Shown here: piece by piece, positions 34,493-47,285 of the stretch | Layout: each line of letters opens with the position of its first letter | How positions within the stretch are numbered: the first letter of the stretch is position 1 | Source of the DNA: Rhabdophis nuchalis | Lineage: Eukaryota > Chordata > Lepidosauria > Squamata > Natricidae | Assembly: GCA_039707465.1 (NCBI GenBank) | Contig: CM077644.1 | Coordinates: 79,701,375-79,765,374, forward strand | DNA length: 64,000 nucleotides | Direction: 5' to 3' | Translations under genes and position numbers: made by a program | Notes under the pieces: model-generated | The model's database searches: none | What the model was told of the DNA's origin: nothing | The model's input: the letters and a program-made list of their open reading frames with translations, nothing else

Positions 34493-34848
34493 CAGGGGTC
34501 AAGGCCTAAGGGCCGGATCCAACCCACCGGGTGTTTAGATCTGGCCCGTGGGGCCACCCTGAAATCAGTGAAAGACTGGGCTGCGATGCCTCTGCCAGTG
34601 AAACGGGAGCATGCAGGGCCACAGGCAGCCATCCCAAGCTCCGTTTTCACTGGCAGAGGATTACAGAAGGCTGTCACAGCTGAAAATGGAGCTCAGGAGC
34701 CCCGTTTTCTCAGGCAGAGCTCTTGGGCTACCACAGCCCCCCCCCCTGCCAACATGAGTAACATCAAACTGGCCATTCCCACCCTGGCTCTCTGAGTTCA
34801 AACACAACTCTGACATGGTCCTCCATGAAATCGAGTTTGACACCCCTG
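34493..34848. mobile_element. hAT MITE, CAGGGGT...GACACCCCTG family, copy 2
   Basis: A 356-bp element starting CAGGGGTCAAGGCC and ending TCGAGTTTGACACCCCTG. The perfect 8-bp duplication ATCTATAG lies at 34485-34492 and 34849-34856. The GC-rich interior (GGGCCGGATCCAACCCACCG) gives spurious reading frames. Confidence 0.9.
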
Positions 34849-35215
34849 ATCTATAGCATGTATATGCTTGTTTTGTTGTATATGACATCCCTCCTTTGGT
34901 TGTGATTTGATTTGTGGTCCAGGAATAAAAGATATTGAAACCTCTGACTTTCTTCACTGTGCTAAAACAAGCAAGAAAGAAAAAGTTGTTCATTGCAGAA
35001 ATGTCTGGAAGTGTCAGAAGAGACAAGAGGAGGGTGAAGGCTACAATCTGCATCTCCAAAGACTTGATTCTTTTTGAATTAGAAGGGTTGGATGTCATAC
35101 TTGAACTGCCAGTTTATACAAATACTGCCACAGTTAAAAAAACAAGCCAATTAATCTTGATCAAGTCAGTGAAGGATGTGAGGGAAACTGGTACATCAAA
35201 GAAATGGGAGTCATT

Positions 35216-35290
35216 TCCTTTATTTTTATTTATTTTTATTTATTTATTTTAATCACATTTATATCCCGCCCTTCTCCACAAGGACACAAG
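35216..35290 (-). mobile_element. L2-like LINE 3' tail fragment
   Basis: TTTATTTATTT-rich tail, then TATATCCCGCCCTTCTCC: the complement of the AGAAGGGCGGGATATA L2-type terminus. Confidence 0.7.
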
Positions 35291-35294
35291 GATT

Positions 35295-36135
35295 TTTAAG
35301 GTAAGATTTCTAAAAAGAAGCCTATGCACAGTCACTACCTGAAGGACAAAGCTGAAGATGCAAAGCTAACATGGTTGAGATCAGGGGTTCTGAAGAAAGA
35401 AACTGAAGGCTTCATTTTGGCTGCTCAAGAACAAGCCTTGCAGACTAATTCTATGAGAGCAAAAATTCAAAAATGAAAATATCAACAGCAAATGTTACTT
35501 ATGGAATGAGAAAGGTGAAACAGTGGATCATCTTATGCAGCAAAATTTCACAGATTAATTATCTACAATGTCATGATCGAGTTGCCAAAATCATACATTG
35601 GAAGTTTTAGCAGAAGTTTGGGTTCGAATACAGCAAAAATTACTGGAAACACCAAGTTGACAAAGTTCTTGAAAATGAATAGGTCAAGTTCTTGTGGAAC
35701 TTTTGAATCCAAACACACAGACCTGTATCCCACAACTTGCCTGACATTGCTATTATAGAAAAGAAAAAATCTGGTTCATTGATATTGCAATACCAGTTGA
35801 TCCACAAATTGAAGAGAAACAGTTAGAAAAAATAACGAAATAATGGTGATCTGCAAATTGAAGTTGAGGAAGAAATCAATAGGCATAACAATAGTAATAG
35901 AAGCCTTTGGAGCAATACCCAAAGGTTTGCCTAGCTACATAGAAATTTTGAAGTTATTAGATCTGAATGTTTTGACTTTGCAACAAAAAAACCCACCTTA
36001 TTCGGAACTGCCTATAAACTCAGATGTTACCTTAGCAGCTCTTAGGTTCTTGGTTAAAATGTGAACTGTTAAATTTTTACCAGTTCCAGATTTGAATTGA
36101 ACTGAACATTAAATCTTTAATAATAATAATATAAA
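35295..36135 (+). pseudogene. R4/Dong-like LINE relic with restriction-like endonuclease region
   Basis: Broken plus-strand frames read YYLKDKAEDAKLTWLRSGVL and KKETEGFILAAQEQALQTNS (about 35325-35460). HDRVAKIIHW, VKFLWNF, LPDIAIIEKKKIWFIDIAIP (about 35725-35800) and LFGTAYKLR follow. PD-(about 11)-D with a downstream hydrophobic strand is the restriction-like endonuclease motif placed C-terminal to the reverse transcriptase in R2/R4/NeSL-type LINEs. The 3' end at about 36115-36132 is an AAT run, as in Dong/R4 elements. Several stops show it is dead. Family name is from memory. Confidence 0.6.
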
Positions 36136-37250
36136 ATGAGGTGACTAAAATGGGTTCTATCAAACTCAGGATAAGAGTTGTAGTCTAGTTTAGGAGACAG
36201 AGGTTTCTTGAAGGATTGAAGCCTGAAGAAGAAGAGAAAAAACTATAATTATACCATGTATGTCTTCTGTCTGTCAGTGATCTGATATTAGAAAAGAGAT
36301 GGTCCTGAAATAATTTGTGTTGTTGGTAATTTATAGCTAAATCATCTTAGAATCTGGACTGGAATGGCCAGAACAAACTCCCCTAAGATAGAAACACAAA
36401 GACAGAAACTTTCCATCTTGAGAATTAGTATTTTTTGCCTTCTTCCTCATTCTAAATCTAGACATTCACTCCTTATATTCATCTCTTACCATTCCCCTTT
36501 AATCATACACCTTATTCCCTGGGATAATTTATTTGTTACAAATTATGTAATGCCATCAGAATGTACATTTTAAGGGCAGGGAAGGAAATAATAGTTGTAT
36601 TTCAGTGCTTAATGCTTTTGGGGGAAATATATATTTCTGAATGGCTTTCCTTGGCAACACAGAAAGATAGCACTCCTATAATACATAGTGTCACGTCTCC
36701 CAAACCAGCAAGTTTCTAATAGAGAGAAGAATGGAAGCCGCTTGAATTGAATTAACCATGAAATTGAATTTTGAACTCAACAGAATACTTTGCATTGAGG
36801 ACAGCAACCATTAAAGCCGAACATGCATGACAAATAAACTGAAAATCTTAACTGAGGTGTAGCTAGAACAATAGCAGTGAATACCAATTATGGAAAACCT
36901 GGGTAAATTTAATTTGGGGAAACACCTGTCTTCTCACACTATCTAAATATTGATTATGTTTGCAAAGCTGCACAGTTCACGCTGCTATTCCAACAGCCCA
37001 AAGCTAGCCACATTTATCCAAGGCAAGTCTCACAGATTTCAGTGGTTACTTCTGAGTTGGGATGCAAGCATTGCAGGTTACCATTTAATAGAGCTATACA
37101 AATAAAGCATGTTGTTCCTTTAACAAACAAGTGCAGTTCAAGAGATGAAGTTGACAAGGCCAAGATTTTCAGCCCATGTTTGTTTATCCGGCTTAAACTG
37201 TCAGGGATTGTAAATCACCCAGAGTCATTGATTGAGGTAGCAGTTACAGA
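36136..37250. other. intron stretch without recognised features
   Basis: No gene or repeat assigned. Confidence 0.5.
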
Positions 37251-37297
37251 GAAGGAAGGAAGGAAGGAAGGAAGGAAGGAAGGAAGGAAGGAAGGAA

Positions 37298-37361
<64 letters not shown>
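37251..37361. repeat. (GGAA)n-(GAAA)n microsatellite
   Basis: About 13 GGAA units (37251-37302) pass into about 15 GAAA units (37303-37361). Confidence 0.96.
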
Positions 37362-37362
<1 letters not shown>

Positions 37363-40003
37363 GTTTCCAACTGAGAAATATTGGCAGGGTTGGGTGGGGA
37401 GATGAGTTGTTAAACTGTGAAAAAACGGTCTTAAACCTTTGTGGATCTGCTCTGGGGCAGGATGGAAACCAAATGCAGTCCAAATTTGCTTATCTCTAAT
37501 TTAAAGGCTTCCAAAGTGACTGCTGAGGTTAGATAGCTGAAGTACTGTAAGGCAAAAAGCAACACTATTTCCCTTGATTAACATCAGTTAAATACTGACA
37601 AAAACCAGTGACTCCCAAAGCACAATGGGGAATTAGCCAAGGAACTAGCATTAATTAACACTGTTAACAATTAGCAACTATAAATATTCTGATAGACAGA
37701 CCTGCAAACTCTTTTTGTACATATTTTCTAGAATAATTGTCCACACCCAGGTACTCTGATGAGTTGAACAGGTCACAATATTCTCAGCCCATAAGGGAGA
37801 AATGTGAGCCAAGATCCATTTGGGAGAAATTTTCAAAGGTGGATGCCTTATGAAACTACAAAGCTTTAGATTCCTATTTTGCTCCTTAAATCTCTTACTA
37901 ATGTGGAAAAGGATAAAATGCTGGTTCCACCCATTCTTGGGAGAATTTTCAAGAGGTACATGGATGGCTACATACAACTCCCAGGCTGCATGTTTTTCAA
38001 ACAATCTGCCAACTTCACAAGTTTATAGTACTGTGTGACTGACAACATTGCTCTTTTTTAAACACTTAAACACATACTCATGTATTTATTTAGTGCAATC
38101 TCTTAATGCTGAGGCAAGATTCACCTGCTCTATTTCTTAACAGCACAGAAGCTTGGCACAAAGAGAAAGTTGGCAACCCTACTTAGGGATTTAATCCTTA
38201 TTTAGAAACAAGCTTTCCATTGACATAGCCGGAGTGTTTTCATTCAGCCGAAATATTCAGGACCAGGTTTATAATCTCTTTAGATGGAAAGATTCCTGCT
38301 GTGATGGCAAGGCTATTCTTTACAACAGAAATCCGGTTCATATTTACAGGGCTAATGTCATTATCTCAAGTACACACACATTGTAACACATGGATTAGAA
38401 ATCTAGTTATTTTTCAGAAGGAACGTGAAAAGTGCTGCTTAATGTAATTTACCTTTTATTTTCACTCTCTCTTGTATAATTCAGCATCAAATGCCTGACT
38501 TAAGATAATTTGAGGCTTCCACTCTTCAAGATTATATTATTATTTAGGATCTTCATTTAGTGGAGCAAAAATTGAAGTGGAACTTCTGATTCAATTATTA
38601 AGGAAACAATAGTTGTACGGCCACAGAGTGGCTCAAAGTAGGAATATAACTATATATAGCAATGATGCATAAAGGGAAGCTAGGATGGAAAATATAGGGA
38701 AGATATTGTCTCTCTGGATCATTGCACCTGGCAGGTATAATCACCTCAGAAGCTAACAGTATACAGTACAACAATTACAGAGGTTTATTGAATCACAGCT
38801 TGAATATAGTTGTCCATATGGTAAAATTTTCAGTTCCACCATAATACCTATAGAAACATAATCACTAATCAACCCAATTTTTCTAAATAAAGAGGACTGA
38901 GAGGTTATTTAAATCATTTACAAAAGGTGTTCTGTAGCTCCTTGATTCTAGAAAGATTTTCTAGTATGGAAAAGTAAAATAGATGGCAAAAATTATTCTT
39001 ACATATGCACACATGTATGTCCCCACACACTTATTCGGTTTACACATAATGCTCCTCTTAATCTTCTATTTTATAACCTGAAATGTTTGACTTCACCTGC
39101 TGGTTTCCATCAATTTTGTCATTAAATATTGTTACAATTTAGAAGAAAACCCATGATCTATTGGATCATTTTTTCAGGGATATTTCCTTTCTTAAGGAGA
39201 GAAACAAAATAATCATGGTCAGGCAGTGGGAATAAAAGTAATTTTAGATTTCCTGCTGGCTTTCCCACTGATTTTGCTTGCAGAAAGCTGGAAGGAGGCA
39301 TTAGAAATTATGATCAGGTGACCTCAGCGTTGCTGCAGTGGGCACAACTTTGTGAATTTTAAGATCCTTGAAATTTAAATTACACAGGAGTAATGTGTTT
39401 TTGTACGTACTCTTTAGTGCATACAAAAGCAGATTTGTGATAGTTTCATTCAAATATCTTTGTGCTATGATGCACTGCTTGGACTAATTGAAGCTATCAC
39501 CAGACAAACAGACAGGAAGCCTTTTAGTAATATATAGACTTAGGGAAAGATCTGGCTCTTTTTCGCTGGGTTTGATAACAGAACTTGAACTCATCTCCCA
39601 AGTTATACTTTGATTTTACTCTTCTACTGTTCATCTTTGCATATCATTGTTTTAGTCTGCCCTAGCATGCTATGGCTTTTCCATGCAACTGTGCAATCAG
39701 AGGAATTTATGAGCTTGATTAGATTGATTATGCATCTTATAATTTATAACAATCACTAAAAGAAGTCATTTGCTGGACAATCTAGTAAAGAGTTTATGTT
39801 CTATATGTCAAAAATTACTCATCCAACAGTACTTTCTTGAAAAATATTGAAAGATTCATTTTCTTCCCTAGCTGTGTAGTTTTAGCATGCTGCACCATTT
39901 GTCCATCATGAGAGCAAAGCTGAGAAATTATACATACCAAAATTATTGGTTTTTTAAAAATAATAATCAAAATATAGTTTTTGACTAGCATTCAAATCAT
40001 GAT
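37362..40003. other. repeat-poor intron stretch
   Basis: No exon or clear mobile element. A short diverged piece near 39240-39370 (GCTGGCTTTCCCACTGATTT, GATCAGGTGACCTC) may be another TTAAGTGAATC-family relic. Confidence 0.45.
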
Positions 40004-40004
40004 C

Positions 40005-40345
40005 ACGCCCAGGGGAAGGGCCCAGGGGAAGGGCCTTCTCTGTGGCGGGCCCAGCCCTCTGGAACGACCTTCCCCCCGACATTAGAACAACTATGGACCT
40101 CCACTCCTTCTGTCAGAAATTAAAAACTCACTTTTTCTGCTTGGCCAGCCTAGGTTAGTCTCTGCCCAGGGATTAGGGATTGTTAATTTTAAATGGGAAT
40201 TTTAGTGCAGGGATAGTCAAATTTAATTTGTTTTTATTGTATTTATTGTATTCATGAATATATTTTATGCTGTTTTATTCCTCCCTGTACATCGCTCCGA
40301 GTCCCCTAGGGGAGAGGACGCGGTTATACAAATAAATATTGGATA
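40005..40345 (+). mobile_element. L2-like LINE 3' end
   Basis: Starts in the ORF2 C-terminus (CACGCCCAGGGGAAGGGCC, with a 15-base tandem duplication at 40007-40036) and continues through the CTCTGGAACGACCTTCCCCC block. It ends in CTCCGAGTCCCCTAGGGGAG and a short AAATA tail. No array has grown from it. Confidence 0.82.
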
Positions 40346-43300
40346 AATATTCGATATTCGATGATGCCCTAAAATAAACCCCAGATAACTATAAAATTAA
40401 GGTGGGATTTCCCTCCCCACATACTGATCATTACAAAAAAGCCTGGATTTTTCCACAATGTCATTCTTAACTTATTCTGCAGTATCATTGATCCAACCTA
40501 CCTAGTAACACTTGTTTAGCAAAGACATTCTTAATTAAAATGAATATGAGTTAAGTATTTGTTAAGACTTGTGGGAACTATAGTGACGCTTTCATTTTCC
40601 AAGCTCAGAATTGTCTTCATTACCCAGAACCTTGTTTAAAACCTTGTCTAAAATCTTCAATTATGGAAAAACAGCAGGATGATGTGCAGCTATGCAAAGC
40701 AAAAGAAATACCCCCAAAAGGGGAAAATATTGCTTGAAATTACTGATTTATTAGGCCTGAAGGTTTATTTATTTCCCACAAAGTTGAAAGTCATCATTAC
40801 CTGCTTAAAGGTTCCTATATAGGCAATGTTTCTTCTTCTTTTTAAAATCATCAGTGCCCGTAAAAATCAACTGAACCAATTTGGTGAAAAATTCATTAAG
40901 GGCTTTTTTAAATTAGAAATTAGGAATGGAAATTTATAAGAGTTAGACCCAAGACGTTATGAAATGTTTATACTATGGATATTCCGAATGGGAAAATTAA
41001 ATTAAAGAGATATTAAATTAAATCAGACTATTTAGTGGCCTAAACAAATCCCACACTCATTAATTCAGAACAGTTTATTTTTACCATATCTGTAAAATAA
41101 TTTAAATAACTCATCTCATAGCCAGCATAGACTACATGCTTCAGTTCATTTTATGTCTAGAGTAAAAGAAAGTTTAGATGATGCAATATTATGACAAATA
41201 ATACATTCTGCCCTATAAAACTCTGAGCTTTCACGTGACCCATAAAATGATACCATTAGCATTCTGCAGCAATGTGAAGAATAAATACAAACTCCAATTG
41301 TTCCTCCTTAATTCTTCCTGCTATTGGGCAGGGTTTATTGAGGGAGGACAACTATTATAATAGTAGTAAAGATTTGTATTGTTTATTTTTTCTTTCTTTT
41401 TCTTTTTGAAGGGGTATACTAGCCAGAATCCTCCGAGAGTGTGTTAAGTTATAAATCTGTAAATATATTAATAAACACTTTAGTTTTTTCATTGACACCC
41501 TCATATTTCTCATCTATGAAATGTATAAAGGAGGCTTGGGCAACCTTTTAAAACTGAGCATCATAGTCCTTTTAGTGGCTATCTATGAGGACTAAAGAAA
41601 GCAGGGAATGGTGCCAAAGCCAAAAATGGCTGGGAATGAGGCATTTATTCACTTTCTCCCATAAAAGGAGCAGAGCACTCCTGCCAGAGGTTTAAAATAG
41701 ATTGCTTTTGGAGACGCTTTTTAAATTAGTCTGATGGCTGCATGAAATGAAGTTTAAGACACTCTGTGTCTTTATATTCCCTGCAACAAAACACTGAACC
41801 TTATTTTGTACCCCTTCGCTTCTTCATCATTCCTGTCTAGAAAAGACACTCATTTTAGGCCTGATGGTTGTACGCTCTTCCTTTTACCAAATTCAATATC
41901 AATTTCCTGAACCTAGGAATGTTAATGATGCATAAAGAGCATCGTTTTAATACAAATGCAATTCTACCCCTGGTATAATTATAATTCACAGAGGGCTACG
42001 TGTATGTGTGTATCTGTATCTATCTTACCCACGAAACAACTGCTCTGCACAGACCTTAAACTAGGCGCGCCTGTTCATTGTAATAGTTTTAAACAGAATG
42101 TAAAAATACTGTGTAAGCCTGCAACAAGCAGATGGATATTGAAATTTGTGTGTGGATATACATATTAAACGCCACATCCTGTCCTCTGTTTGATCAACAG
42201 TGACCTTAGACTCTTACTTCATAAAGGTACTAACCCTGCAACATAATTCTCCCCATGATGGTTTTAAGAAAATAACAGAGTTAATGACAGAAGCAAGCAA
42301 CCCACAGAGGTATAATTCATCATGGAGTGTTGCATGCCATTATCTCAAAAACATACAGTGTAATAATCACTTGAAGTAGTGATAACACATAATTGTATGC
42401 TTCTCATAAATTATAGGTGAATGGCAGTTTCAGCTAATGAGTGCGAAATAGCAGCTTAGGAACTGCAGTGATTACAGAAGATATGGTTATGAAAGCATTT
42501 TATTACTGAGGCATTACAAAGCTTTTCATATTAGAGATGGCAGGCATATACATAAATAACCAACCTGCTGCAGACGCTGTAGATACAGCTTAGTAACAAA
42601 AATACTAATCAGACACCTAACCTGCCTGTTACATAGCAACCTTCATGAATAATGGCTTTTGAACTATTGCTATTATAGGATTGCACATATGGGCTTGCTC
42701 AGCACTGACACAATATTAATGCATGCAATGTTGATGCTATATTTAATGCCATGAAATGTGATCAGATTATGAAGTACCTGGCATAGGAGTCTCTGAAACT
42801 GAAAAAAAAGATCCTACCAGGGTGCCATTGGCTCCAACTTTAAACTTGCAAATTAAAAAATGAGCAAATTAAAATGATTTAAAAAAAATCTTTATTCATT
42901 CGAACAATTCTTATGGCTTCACTTCAAATGGTCATTAAAATGGTGGAATAATCCAGGTTTTTTGTTTGTTTTACAAGTGATAAAAGAATATTCAATGCAT
43001 TTTAAGATAGTTACATCAGTGCATCTCCATTATAGGGGAGATAGCTTGATTTAATTTACTCTACAATGTTGTGTTTTTAAATTCTGAATTTCATGTATTA
43101 TGGTTCCTAATGGTGAATGATACATAGACCAGTTTCTATACTACTATGGCATAGATTGTGGGAGGGGGGGGGGATTCAATTGTGTCAAAAGCTTACTCAG
43201 CAAAAATAGCTTTCCAGATGGATCCACATGACAAACTCATGTGATATGAATCTTGTTACTTAAGCTTTACAGCAACATTCATGAGAGTTTCAATCAGGTG

Positions 43301-43610
43301 AAATTTAACATAATGTCATAATAATAAAATTATTTTCTTAATTTTTTTACTGTATTAATACATATTTATTTTTTTATTGCTTATTGAGGGAGGGAAGAAA
43401 GGAAGAAAAAAGGGAGGAAAAGAGGGCTTGGTGGAGAGAAGCAATGAATAAAAGAGGAAAGTGGGGGAGTGGGGGAGAAAGAAGATGTTCTTTGTCAGAT
43501 TACCACAAGGAAACTTAATGGAAAAGCTGTCAGGAAGTTGGAAGTTACTCCTCCTACTGATTTTTTCCATGCCCATATTTATTCTGTGTCTCTGTTTAGG
43601 TAAGCAAATA
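40346..43610. other. Repeat-poor intron, candidate conserved noncoding DNA
   Basis: The longest stretch here without recognisable mobile elements. Segments around 41900-42790 lack repeats and contain several TAATNA-type and E-box-like words. No exon signals. Conservation cannot be judged from one sequence. Confidence 0.4.
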
Positions 43611-43611
43611 T

Positions 43612-44168
43612 ACAATACAATACAATAGCAGAGTTGGAAGGGACCTTGTAGGTCTTCTAGTCCAACCCTCTGCGTGGGCAGGAACCTTATACCATTTCAG
43701 ACAAATGGCTATCTAACATCTTCTTAAAGACTTCCAGGGTTGGGGCATTCACAACTTCTGGAGGCAAGCTGTTCCAGAGGTTAATTGTTCTAACTGTCAG
43801 GAAATTTCTCCTTAGTTCTAAGTTGCTTCTCTCCTTGATTAGTTTCCACCCATTGCTTCTTGTTCTGCCCCCAGGTGCCTTGGAGAATAGTTTGACTCCC
43901 TCTTCTTTGTGGCACCCTCTGAGATATCGGAAGACTGCTATCATGTCTCCCCTGGTCCTTCTCTTCATCAAACTAGACATACCCAGCTCCTGCAACCGCT
44001 CTTCATATGTTTTAGTCTCCAGTCCCCTAATCATCTTGGTTGCTCTTCTCTGCACTCTTTCCAGAGTCTCTACGTCTTTTCTACATCGTGGCGACCAAAA
44101 CTGTATGCAGTATTCCAGGTGTGGCCTTACCAAGGCACTATACAGTGGCATTAACACTTCACGTGATC
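43612..44168 (-). mobile_element. CR1 LINE 3' end with open ORF2 C-terminus, copy 2
   Basis: The minus-strand frame 44157-43687 (156 codons, no stop) starts LYSALVRPHLEYCIQFWSPR, the region after the reverse transcriptase active site, and runs to FKKMLDSHLSEM. The 3' UTR has the complement of GGTCCCTTCCAACTCTG and an AATAC tail (43612-43626). The 5' truncation is near 44168. It is almost identical to the 15716 copy. Confidence 0.93.
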
Positions 44169-44697
44169 TAGATATGTCTGAAATGATGACTTAACAGGTC
44201 ACAAATTTAAAAAAAAAAACCTGAGGTGTTCCTGGATAGTATGAATTATATGGCTTTTGGATCAGACATTTTACCAGGCTACATTCCAGAGTGGCATATC
44301 AGAGAGAAACTCCCTGACCCAAAGGGAGATACCAAGCAGGGAATTAGTCTGAAATTTTTATGTAGGCATAAGACGGCAAAAACCTTTATGTAGGCACAAA
44401 CGGCCCCTTGAATATTGTCCTTATCTAGTCTGGCCCAGGTGCAAACCATCCATTTAGGAAGATTCCTGTGAAATATGCATGAGCAATAAAGCATCTAATA
44501 GAACTCTTCACACGTGAATGATTATTGGCACCTGACAAGGCTACACAGTTGAATATACTTCTGAATCGATTAAAATTTGAATAACATTTTAAATATATAA
44601 AAAATAAAAAGGTGACCACTGTCAAGTTGGATTAGCTCAGTTACAATGGTATAAGAAATGCACTGTTGGAAGGCCGAAGGACAAGGTTAGGATAGAT

Positions 44698-45069
44698 CAG
44701 TGATGGCTAACCTTTTTTGGCTCGCGTGCCAAAAGCGGGGGGGAGCACGGGGGAGTCGTGCATGTGCATGCCATACCCATAGTGCTATGTGCGTGACTCC
44801 TTGCTTTTGGCACTCTTTTTTCACCCTGCCCAGGCTCCAGAAGTTTCTAGGAGCCTGGGGAGGGTGAAAACAGCCTCCCCCCCACCCCAGAGGCTTCAGG
44901 AGCTTCCCCGAAGCCTCCAGAGGGCGAAAAATGGCTTCAAAAGAAGGCCTAAATCAACTGGCCAGCGCACACAAGTGCACTGGAGCTGACAGGGCAATGC
45001 CTTGCAATGCCCTAATAAATGGTTCCGCGTGCCACCTGTGGCACCCGTGCCATAGGTTCGCCATTGCTG
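44698..45069. mobile_element. hAT MITE, CAGTGATGGC family, copy 2
   Basis: A 372-bp element with ends CAGTGATGGCTAACCTTTT and CATAGGTTCGCCATTGCTG. The perfect duplication GGATAGAT is at 44690-44697 and 45070-45077. The GC-rich interior (many GCC/CCTCC) gives spurious frames. Confidence 0.92.
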
Positions 45070-45246
45070 GGATAGATTATGGAGAATAGCCATGCAGTCA
45101 CTAAAATCAATGATGACTTAATGGCACATAATTAACTTATCACTTATCCCTGAATCTAGTTAATAGTCATTAAACTGATGCTATATTGTACTATATTATA
45201 CTGTTTATTTCTGAACCTTTTTTCCCCACCACATTTCTAAATGGTC

Positions 45247-45485
45247 CTATAGCTATAGTACTTAGATTTATATATCTCTTCACAGTGCTTTACAGCCCTC
45301 TCTAAGCAGTTTACAGAGTCACCATATTGCCCCCAACAATCTGGGTCCTCATTTTACAGATCTCGGAAGGATGGAAGGCTGAGTCAACCTTGAGCTAGTG
45401 AGACCAGAACTGGCAAATTGTAAGCCGCTGGCAGTCAGCAGAAATACCCTGCAGTACTGCATTCTAACCACTGTGCCACCATGGC
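45247..45485 (-). mobile_element. tRNA-derived SINE, GTGCAGTGGTTAGAGTGC type, copy 1
   Basis: The tRNA-like head is at the right in complement (GGTTAGAATGCAGTACTGC; B box near 45405). The body has AGTGCTTTACAGCCCTCTCT, GTTTACAGAGTCA and GGCTGAGTCAACCTTGAGC. Two further copies are at 50970 and 62730, all on the minus strand. Confidence 0.8.
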
Positions 45486-46965
45486 AGAGAGGACAATTCT
45501 CTGCTCCTTTTTTGCCTGAATTCATAACAAAATCTTTAGCAACTATTTAACTACCTTCAAACTAGCTAGTTAGTTTTTGTTGTTGCCAGCTACTATTCCA
45601 AACTGCTGCTGAAGCACTGGTTTTGCAGTTTCTCAATGTTGCTGGGGTGCGGATAGGGACGGAAGATGCTTCATCAGCTGTTGGCTCACTGTAGGGCTCT
45701 CAGCATCTCTAGTGGCGTGGTGAGGCTGCTGTTAACTTCCTTTTACATCTTGTCTGCTGTAAGAAGTTCAAGCCTGCTGCTCCACTGCCTCCACTGCCCA
45801 TTTTTCTTCTGTGTGCTCCTACATGACACAAATCTTTCTCCAACACGCACCTATACACTGACATTCAAGGGCTATCAGCATTTTCCTTTTATAATTGGAA
45901 CCCAGGTGTGGTCCAGTGCTCTTCAAGCTGCCTTAATGTCCCAGGGGAGAAAACAATGGGAAGTAAGAGCTCCTGCTGGCAGCTGCAAGGCTTTCCTTCC
46001 ACAGTTAGCAGAGAAAGTAAATGTTCTAAAAAAAAAAGCAAGACCACTGACTTATGCCTTATACATTAGCTGTATTTGTTTGTGCTTTGCTTTTCCTGTC
46101 TAGCATTTAATTATTTGTATTTGGCTTTGCTGATACATATAGCTGGCAAACAAGGATAAGCAATACTATGTTTTCAGCAGAAATGGATCAAAACTTCATT
46201 TGGCCCATTTTTATAAGAGATTATGAAGTTTCATGGAATTCTTAAAATATTCTTAAAACGAGATAGTAAAATTCAAATGTGTGGCAACATAAATTAAGTA
46301 AATCTATGAATGCATGAAAAAGCTGTGTACGTTAAGTATCAAGTTGAAGTCCAGTCCTGCCAATCTATCAAAATTCTACCTGTGCCATGTGCAGGGCCAG
46401 CTGGACACGCAGACCTTATCAGCCTTAATGCATGGATGAGATTGTTGTACTGGGGGAAGGTTTAGATTTGTTAGGCAGTAGGACAAGTTGAACCTATTCA
46501 GTACAGATAAGTTCCACTCGATACAAACATTAAAAATGTGCCAGACTAGCTTTTAAATTGCTCCAAGGAGATAAGTCAATGGGTAATGGGCAGAATCCAA
46601 TTTACAAGAATGTAAATATTACAGGACGAACTGTAAGAGGTAGAAACAAAGTGAGTTAAAGTAGTTTAGAGCAAAATGAATTTAGCATGTTTTAAGTTTT
46701 GGTAATACGACTTAGGAGAAGAAAGAAAAGCAAACAGACTCTGCCAAAATTTGAAGGTCAAAATATGAGATTCAGTCATTGACAAATGTAAACTTTATGG
46801 AAAGGACTGAGAAGGATATTCTGTTGGAGATGTTGCACTTTATATATAAAACACAAACATATTGGAAAATAATGAAATATTGCTTTCTTGAACAGAACAT
46901 TACAAGTGACAATAATTAGCCACACATAAAATGAAATCTTGGGATATGTCACTGGCAGAAGATCA
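45486..46965. other. intron stretch with an orphan 145-codon open frame
   Basis: A plus-strand ATG frame at 45666-46103 has no stop for 145 codons but no recognised domain, no splice context and an A-run near its end. Otherwise no repeat was assigned. I treat it as non-coding. Confidence 0.4.
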
Positions 46966-46969
46966 AAAT

Positions 46970-47285
46970 ACAAATATTCTTTGACTTATGACACAATTGG
47001 GACTGGAATTTGCATTGCTAACCCATGTGGCCTTTAAGTGAGTTGCACTCAATTTTATTGCCTTTTTTTTTTTTGCCATGGTTGTTAATTTTGGATCATG
47101 GGGTTGTTGCGCAAATCTGACTTCCCCAGTGATTTTACTTATCAAAAGCCCCCGCATGGAAGTATCAGAAATGGCAATCCTGTTACCCCAAGTGGCAATG
47201 TGTTACACCGTACACACCAATTGTCAAGCTACAAAATTTTGATCATGTGGCCATTATTCTTTTCTATAATGAAAAAAGATGTTAT
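46970..47285. repeat. TTAAGTGAATC-family interspersed repeat
   Basis: CTTTGACTTATGACACAATT, GGGACTGGAATTTGCATTGC, CCCCAGTGATTTTACTTATC and ATTTTGATCATGTGGCCAT keep the order seen at 33485 and 26560. Confidence 0.5.

Noticed and set aside
37042..37483. Lys-Glu-Arg and Phe-Leu-Ser rich frames
   Set aside because: Artefacts of the GGAA/GAAA array.
43687..44157. 156-codon open frame as a possible host gene
   Set aside because: CR1 ORF2 C-terminus with a CR1 3' UTR and AATAC tail.
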